Source: Mesaphorura yosii (Eukaryota; Arthropoda; Collembola; Poduromorpha; Tullbergiidae). From it: DNA of 24,199 nucleotides. The notes under the pieces are model-generated. The model did no database searches, had not been told where the DNA came from, and was given only the letters and a program-made list of their open reading frames with translations. The position numbers were made by a program, and so were the translations under genes. Below, in pieces: positions 19,082 to 24,199 of the stretch (the stretch's first letter is position 1; every line of letters begins with the position of its first letter). The stretch is taken from positions 1 to 24,199 of the forward strand of contig WIXG01000733.1 of NCBI GenBank assembly GCA_009869945.1. Direction: 5' to 3'.

Positions 19082-21070
19082 TTACTGGCTGGACTGCCGT
19101 GGGCCGCTGCCACTAATCTTCGCCTTCCACTTCCACCAAGCCATTTTACACCTGAGCATGACTGTACTCTTTGACCTAATCAGGCCTACGATAAGCTCCA
19201 GAATGAAAATACCCCCACAAATCAATAGCAAAGTCCCACAAGCCCAAAACACAACCACCAACTCCTCCGTCAATGCCAATGGAGTCCAGATCGGATCCTC
19301 AAGCCCACGACTGAAATAACTACGTTTAGTCCTCCTCACTTGGTTGTACCAGAAAATGGACCGGAGTGCATTATAGATTCCTGTCCCAGAAAGCCGTGAC
19401 ATAGTCCATGCAAATGTACTGGACAACTGTCCAACAAAACACCATGTACCTTCCTTTTGTTCAAATACTTCAGGTTGAGCATAGCAGCGGGTTGTCAAAT
19501 CTTTCCGTTCGTTATTGATAAGCTTAAGGTTATTTAGAACAAAGTCGATGACGGAATCTTGGTAAAGTCGTGCCACTTCGCCAGCATTTTCTAGTAAATG
19601 AACCCATTTTTCGTGCTCTATAAAATGTGGAGTACCAATCATCGCCTGAGAAGCGACTTCTTGACTTATTCCATTCGCTTTAAACTTCCAATCAAAATGT
19701 TTGATAGTCCAATGCGTCCGATTCGGATAACCTTCCCATACAACTTTGTACTGGGCAGATAGGAGCTCCTTGAAGGACGGGATCACGAAATCTGGGACTG
19801 GGGCTACCATTTCACTTGTAACCACACCCTCGTAGAGTGAACTAAGTAGAACGGTGCTGATCAAGCTCCAGAGACACAGTAGCAGAGGGACTGTAGCATG
19901 TTGGCCGGCTAGAATTTTCCCAGGGGTTTGTTGGCGTAAGAATTGACACGCGAAGGCCAACCAGAGTTCCACGATCTTATTGATTTTTGACTTACGTAGC
20001 AGAATTGAGACCAGCACAATCAGCAGTATGATGAACAGAATGGTGAGCCAGATGTATAGATCAAATGGACTAAAGAGTGAACTCAGTTGTACTGCACGAG
20101 ATGCGCGGGCATAATCTACACAATATAACAATCGTGCTGGTCCAGCATCATGATAGAATTGATTACAACCCACAGCAGACTCGTCCCATGCCCGATGGTA
20201 ATCTCCTGCACGTATTTCACCTGTAAAATTCGTATCGGTCGCATCGGCTGTGATTCCCAACTGTCGTATGGTAAAATTGTATTTTCTGACTAGAATGGCC
20301 ACTTCTTCACGTTGTGGCATACAGAAATCGAGCAATGGCCATTGCGAAGTCGCTATTACTCCATGGCGACTGGTGGGAGGCATGGGTGCTTCATTATTGG
20401 AACAAGTGTAGGACACTGCAAGTGGATGGCCCTCCAGGTTGAGCCTGCTTGAATACTGACTCCACTGGACCATGTCTTCACAATGACTGCATGCTATTCC
20501 AAAGCGTGGACGTGACCCGCCAACGGCAAACACCACTGTGGCATCAAACTTACGGATCTTAGTTTCAAAATCTGGATTTGTACCGAATTCTGCTTCGTAT
20601 ACACTCAAGCTGGACATGATAAAGTGAAACTGCAAATGTTCGTCGGCCGCTTGCCAGTTGATACGTTGACAGCCGTACGTTTGCTTGAAATGGGTGTAGG
20701 ACAGGTTCAAGAATACGATGTGAATACATCCACTCCTATAAGTGTAGCCAATTCCATGTGTTATAAGGGACAGGGTTTCATTCCACCATGCTGAACCACA
20801 ATCGTAGGTAGCGTTAGTGATGGACAAGTACGCAGCGAATAGAGATGGGACGTTATTGGAAAGGAATTTGAAGAGCGAAGTTGCTTGGACTTGGATGGGC
20901 GGCTGTGATTGGCGGCGACTCCAGATGACTTGCACGGTACAAGAAGAGCCTGAATGTGTTGAACTGCTAGACACAGCGTCCAGCAGATGTTCGAAATTGA
21001 TGGAATGCACTTTAACAAACAACTGCAGCACAATTATGCTGAATAGCATGTATTCGTTCTTGGTACTCAT
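19082..21070 (-). CDS. Divergent ionotropic receptor (IR), variant glutamate-gated channel
   Basis: One uninterrupted 662-codon frame from ATG 21070. The layout is that of arthropod IRs: a signal peptide (MLFSIIVLQLFVKVHS, residues 8-23); a poorly conserved extracellular N-terminal domain with many Cys and N-glycosylation sites (NAT, NLS, NFT); a short S1 lobe ending at LFSPFDLYIW; M1 at ~337-358; a pore loop (ELWLAFACQFLRQQTPG, 368-384); M2 at ~391-412 followed by LYEGVVTSEM, in the place of the SYTANLAAFLT gate; an extracellular S2 lobe (~420-600); M3 at ~603-632; and a basic cytoplasmic tail. The glutamate-binding residues were not identifiable, as in most divergent IRs. These proteins act in chemosensory neurons as subunits with coreceptors (IR8a, IR25a or IR76b). 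The single coding exon is typical of the expanded divergent class. Confidence 0.85.
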   Translation of the reverse strand: MSTKNEYMLFSIIVLQLFVKVHSINFEHLLDAVSSSSTHSGSSCTVQVIWSRRQSQPPIQVQATSLFKFLSNNVPSLFAAYLSITNATYDCGSAWWNETLSLITHGIGYTYRSGCIHIVFLNLSYTHFKQTYGCQRINWQAADEHLQFHFIMSSLSVYEAEFGTNPDFETKIRKFDATVVFAVGGSRPRFGIACSHCEDMVQWSQYSSRLNLEGHPLAVSYTCSNNEAPMPPTSRHGVIATSQWPLLDFCMPQREEVAILVRKYNFTIRQLGITADATDTNFTGEIRAGDYHRAWDESAVGCNQFYHDAGPARLLYCVDYARASRAVQLSSLFSPFDLYIWLTILFIILLIVLVSILLRKSKINKIVELWLAFACQFLRQQTPGKILAGQHATVPLLLCLWSLISTVLLSSLYEGVVTSEMVAPVPDFVIPSFKELLSAQYKVVWEGYPNRTHWTIKHFDWKFKANGISQEVASQAMIGTPHFIEHEKWVHLLENAGEVARLYQDSVIDFVLNNLKLINNERKDLTTRCYAQPEVFEQKEGTWCFVGQLSSTFAWTMSRLSGTGIYNALRSIFWYNQVRRTKRSYFSRGLEDPIWTPLALTEELVVVFWACGTLLLICGGIFILELIVGLIRSKSTVMLRCKMAWWKWKAKISGSGPRQSSQ

Positions 21071-21362
21071 TCTAAGACGCTGTCTGGTTTGGATGACGAG
21101 TTTTCGGACTGAATGCTCGAAGGATACTACTGGCTTACGTGATCACAAGTCCAAGAAATTGACATTTGGAAGGAAGATCTCGAGGGATTAAAGCCTCATT
21201 CGAAGAAACTGTTCCGTTCAAATCCTAAGACAACACTTTAACAACACAGACAACACGAACGATGCTAACTAAGAGCGAACATTAGCAATTGTAATCGTCT
21301 TGTGTCATATACAGTACAGGTCGAGTCGATTCCGAAAATGCCGGGCTCGGAATCAAACTCAC
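21071..21362. other. Upstream region of the ionotropic receptor
   Basis: Contains three minus-strand acceptor-like sites (CGCTCTTAG, TTGTCTTAG and GCGTCTTAG just before the ATG). These could join an upstream 5' exon, such as 21363-21568, to the receptor transcript. Confidence 0.35.
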
Positions 21363-21568
21363 CTGCGACTCAGTCCGAACAGGTCGGACTCGCGATTCTG
21401 CTACCGGTTCTGGACTTGGATTCGTGGGAAGCACTAACACGGAATATTTAATGTCTTCAGCTCCTTCTGACCACACTGAAGGAATTTGGTAACACGTCTG
21501 AACTGCCACTGCCTCACTCAACGCCAGCGACATACATGGTGATACTCCATTGGTTTGGACAATCCGTA
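21363..21568 (-). other. Candidate internal exon (strong splice sites both ends)
   Basis: On the minus strand a long pyrimidine tract ending TTCCCAG at 21569 is followed by 206 nt open in the frame RIVQTNGVSPCMSLALSEAV...DIKYSVLVLPTNPSPEP. It ends TCGCAG before a perfect GTGAGT donor at 21362. The exon runs from phase 1 to phase 0. The protein has no firm family; the last part is vaguely reminiscent of an immunoglobulin-domain edge, but this is not claimed. It could be an exon of an unrecognised gene or a 5' exon of the receptor. Confidence 0.35.
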
Positions 21569-22067
21569 CTGGGAACATGGAAATGGGGAGATGTTTGCTG
21601 GAGCGTGAATGCAGATGCACAAAACATTCCGTGGGAAAACTGTTCCTTTGGTGAGGTGCCCTCAAAGTAAGAAATAAATTCCCCCACACCCCCCTCCCTC
21701 TCACCATACGACTCCCATTTGAATTTGAGGTCGCTCAGCTCGTACATTTGACTGCTTTGCTTATTGCTTTGTTTACGCTTAGTTCACTGCTAAAATTCCC
21801 CAAAGTGGCCTTAATAGAATTGTTAATTTAATTAAATAGTGTTAGATTACATCCTTGAATTCTGATCTTGTCTTGATATCTGAATTATAATCTCGCATGA
21901 AATTTAGTCTTGCCTTGTATCCTTTAAATACATATCTACCGTTAAATTACCTTTACCATTCATTTAGTTTGAGTATAAATGTTGAAAGTTCATAACGCAT
22001 GCTAGGAATAAAAAAAATCATAATTAAAAAATTTGAAATCTATCAAAGTGATGCCTTCTTTACACAG
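21569..22067. other. Intergenic, AT-rich, includes one copy of the 105-bp inverted repeat
   Basis: Apart from the repeat at 21621-21726, only AT-rich sequence leading to the acceptor CTTCTTTACACAG at 22067. Confidence 0.5.
21621..21726 (-). repeat. 105-bp dispersed repeat, copy 1
   Basis: Nearly identical to the reverse complement of 22970-23074 (a handful of single-base differences and indels). It starts AAAACATTCCGTGGG and ends ACTCCCATTTGAATTT on the plus strand. Both copies contain the block GAGGGCACCTCACCAAAGG. Confidence 0.9.
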
Positions 22068-22582
22068 GTCATGAACACGCCCGCCCACACGACTACCCTC
22101 GGAGCACGGCTTGGGACATTTTGCATAAAATGGGGTACTTGGAACTTCATTTCATGAGTAGGCCAACGGTTGTCAAAGCACGGAGAATGTTTGAGACAGA
22201 GAACCGACCTAAGTACCTCGGACTTGGAGCAGAGGCGGAGGAAGAAATGACCCGTGAAAGTATTTACTACCCTAAAAGGTTCGAAAGAGGAGATTCCACA
22301 AGAGCATCCCCAATCTATGAATTTTTTGGGCTAACGAGCGAGCAGTTCAACAATAGGATTTATGAAGACAATTTACCAGAACCAAGTCCGAAGATGTCAC
22401 AACACCGGAGACCCTCCAATGACAAACGAAATTCACAAAGTCGAATATCAAACTCACAAACCGTGGCACCTTCGGGAGCCTCTATGTTGCATAGCAATCG
22501 TGTTTACAGGGACCAGGACGGACCTCCACGGCCTGACAAGAAAAGTTACCAAACTGTACCACCTCCGACATGGGGGGAATGA
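22068..22582 (+). CDS. Exon-like open frame of unknown protein, partial
   Basis: After a consensus acceptor (CTTCTTTACACAG, ending 22067) the frame is open as HEHARPHDYPRSTAWDILHK, then MGYLELHFMSRPTVVKARRM (the first ATG in this frame is at 22121 or 22130, depending on HKM). It continues to a TGA at 22580-22582, about 170 codons. It is hydrophilic and becomes Ser/Gln/Pro/Arg-rich (SPKMSQHRRPSNDKR, DQDGPPRPDKKS), without membrane segments. Acceptor phase is 1. No upstream exon was found. A downstream frame holds a zinc-knuckle-like motif, and an AATAAA lies at 22793-22798. I do not recognise the family. A retroelement gag remnant or a host-gene last exon are both possible. Confidence 0.4.
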
Positions 22583-22668
22583 GGGGTGCAGAAAAAGCTT
22601 GCGTCAGGTGTAAGGGGCAACACCCTGTTCAGGAATGTACCAGAAAGAGGAGAAAGAAGAAGCGTTAA
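22582..22668 (+). other. CCHC-like zinc knuckle with basic tail, shifted frame
   Basis: One frame over from the preceding open frame, bases 22600-22638 encode CVRCKGQHPVQEC (C-x2-C-x3-H-x4-C). Then TRKRRKKKR and a stop at 22666-22668. This spacing is found in gag proteins of some retroelements. With the frameshift, it suggests a decayed gag C-terminus. Confidence 0.4.
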
Positions 22669-22969
22669 TTCATAGGCACCATGGAAATATTGGAACAGAA
22701 TAATATTTGTATTTGAATTTTTTTATTCCAGAATTGTATGATTTTTAAGTTCTTACAAGACATTAATAGACTGCTTTGTATCCAGCCACACTAATAAATT
22801 GTGATTCGACTTGACAGAAACACCGCCCACAATGTCCCCCATTCAGAGCTCACTTGAATGTTTCACACAATTTAAGCAGATCCGTCTGGGAAAATACATC
22901 TAAGCACAGGGGGGTTGGGTGGTTCCCCCCCCCCAATCCCCCCCTATTTAAATAATATATTTCGGCGAA
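22669..22969. other. Intergenic with poly-G/poly-C hairpin
   Basis: No gene. A strong acceptor-like site (TTTTTTTATTCCAG, ending 22731) and an AATAAA at 22793 are present on the plus strand. G and C homopolymer runs at 22909-22945 can pair imperfectly (GGGGGGTTGGG with CCCAATCCCCCC). Confidence 0.5.
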
Positions 22970-23074
22970 AAATTCCAATGGGAGTCGGATGGTGAGAGGG
23001 AGGGGGTGTGGGGGAATTTATTTCTTACTTTTGAGGGCACCTCACCAAAGGAACAGTTTTCCCACGGAATGTTT
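22970..23074 (+). repeat. 105-bp dispersed repeat, copy 2 (inverted relative to copy 1)
   Basis: Lies immediately beyond the 3' end of the Helitron helicase frame (shifted stop at 23080) and in the opposite orientation to copy 1, 1.24 kb away. It may be part of the Helitron 3' region. Confidence 0.9.
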
Positions 23075-23075
23075 T

Positions 23076-24199
23076 TTATTTACACGTTTTGAGTGGCTGA
23101 TCCAGTACCTTCGCGCAAACGCTCCATTTCCTGCATGGCGCCCTCATCGCAAGGTGTGTAGTGTGGCGTTGTGAGAAGCTTGGCCGCATTGAGATGAGAG
23201 ATTGCCAACCGCTCAAGGTTCGGCATCGGCTCATGGCCACGTACAGCAGTCCTTTTTGAAATATGTTATTTGCCAAATCGACAACCATTGTATCCAATGT
23301 AGTACCTTGAAGTTTGTGGGTATTCACACTCCACGCCATAATGAGCGGAATCATTTCGCGTGTCACAGGAGTGTTCTTCTTGCCCTCAAAGTTCGAGGTG
23401 ACCGATGATATCGACCAGACGTTGTCATCCGATCCAGCAATGTCGTGGTCAAACTTGACGTAAACCTTCGTGGGTAAATCGCCCACTTTGTGCTGGTCAC
23501 GTCGAAAGATGGACCATTCGAATTTTACGACAAAACCAGTAGCGCCATTCACGAGACCCTTTTGAACATCAATATTGTGCCGGAGCATCACCCTGCTCCC
23601 AACACCCAAGTAAAGGTGCTGCAGTAAGGCCCCACATTTGTTTTCATCATTGTGGACTCTTTCAGGAGGGCATGATGTCCGGGTTCCGGTGAAGTAGTTG
23701 CGGGCTTTAAGAAGATATAGTTTTTGACCGATAGACTTGAGATGTTCCTTCAGCTCTATGGTCTTCCGATTGTTGTGGGCTCTAACATTTTTTTTCGTGT
23801 GATAGACCCAAGTGGAGTTTTCGAATGACTTTCTGTCAATGTTTGTGTTGGAATTTGTAAGAAGGTGAGCTGAAGTTGAACAATGTCGTCCTGAGTGAAT
23901 TTTCCAACACGAAGTCGGCTGCACATGGCTCCAAGGGGGTTGGTCTTCTGTCTTTCGTTGATTGGGGTTGCAGTTTCAAAAAGCGGAATAGAATTTGTAT
24001 TACTTCCGTCTTGGGCGATGTCCACTGGAAGGGAGTTATTGGCATCTCTCATGCGGAAAATGTTAAATGATCGGTTAAGGAGGACCCGAAGTCTCGAGTT
24101 GTTGCGAGAGCTGGTCCAGTGAGTAGGTCCAGGGCCGGGACTGCTGGTGTCATTCTGACAAAGAGTATAAAAGGGGGAATTTCAGAATGCACCAGGATA
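23076..24199 (-). mobile_element. Helitron PIF1-type helicase, C-terminal part, frameshifted and cut by the window end
   Basis: The main frame (23924-23076, 282 codons) holds late SF1B helicase motifs: VGSRVMLRHNIDVQKGLVNG (residues 108-127); MAWSVNTHKLQGTTLD (196-211), the motif V-type WAxTxHKxQG block; and GLLYVAMSRCRTLSGW (225-240), motif VI. The part just upstream (24052 to about 23880) is in another frame and reads NPLGAMCSRLRVGKFTQDDI, a typical Helitron segment, so a frameshift lies near 23880. A second shift near 23190 moves the authentic C-terminus (GAMQEMERLREGTGSATQNV, stop at 23080) into a third frame. The Walker A half of the helicase and the Rep/HUH domain are beyond the window. 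The copy is non-functional unless these are assembly errors. Confidence 0.88.

Noticed and set aside
22895..22910. Helitron 3' end (CTRR) after the GC hairpin on the minus strand
   Set aside because: The bases after the hairpin read TGTGCTTAGATG and do not match CTRR, so no terminus was called.
21621..23074. Terminal inverted repeat transposon bounded by the 105-bp copies
   Set aside because: No matching target-site duplication was visible at the outer edges and no transposase lies between them, so only a repeat pair is annotated.
1..24199. CRISPR arrays, bacterial operons or phage modules
   Set aside because: Spliced genes, IR/GR-type receptors and eukaryotic transposons show this is animal nuclear DNA; no regularly spaced repeat-spacer array was seen.

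Overview
The window looks like eukaryotic, most likely arthropod, nuclear DNA. Genes are on both strands and are interrupted by GT-AG introns, several of them short (68 to 92 nt). There is an insect-type ionotropic receptor, a seven-helix gustatory-receptor-like protein, an INDY/SLC13 transporter, degraded copies of four classes of eukaryotic DNA transposon, and short CCTAA/TTAGG-like motifs. A springtail-like (collembolan) genome would fit, but that is inference: nothing here fixes the species.

Layout. 1-2.6 kb: a relic of a FLYWCH-type Mutator-like (MULE) transposase, a TTCGAGG minisatellite, and a frameshifted P-element/THAP9-like transposase relic. 3.0-3.8 kb: a small two- or three-exon single-pass membrane protein. 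4.1-9.2 kb (minus): the main gene, a multi-exon CARD - NB-ARC - helical/TPR-like repeat protein with the architecture of an Apaf-1/NLR-type signalling ATPase but no visible WD40 repeats. 9.2-11.1 kb: repeat-rich DNA with one unexplained ORF. 11.2-12.1 kb: the C-terminal part of a hAT transposase. 13.0-15.0 kb: a small secreted protein (minus) and a gustatory-receptor-like gene (plus). 16.2-18.0 kb (minus): a two-exon SLC13-family carrier whose sodium-binding SNT motifs are altered. 19.1-21.1 kb (minus): a single-exon divergent ionotropic receptor. 21.3-23.1 kb: exon-like fragments and two inverted copies of a ~105 bp repeat. 23.1 kb to the end (minus): a frameshifted Helitron/PIF1 helicase that runs out of the window.

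These genes do not form a functional unit. This is a gene-plus-transposon neighbourhood with two chemosensory receptor candidates (GR-like and IR), a metabolite carrier, and an innate-immunity/cell-death-type NTPase. The CARD-NB-ARC gene is the strongest candidate for something new. Its CARD was found by joining a short 5' exon across a 539-nt phase-2 intron, and its C-terminal half differs from canonical arthropod Apaf-1 (Dark), which ends in WD40 repeats.
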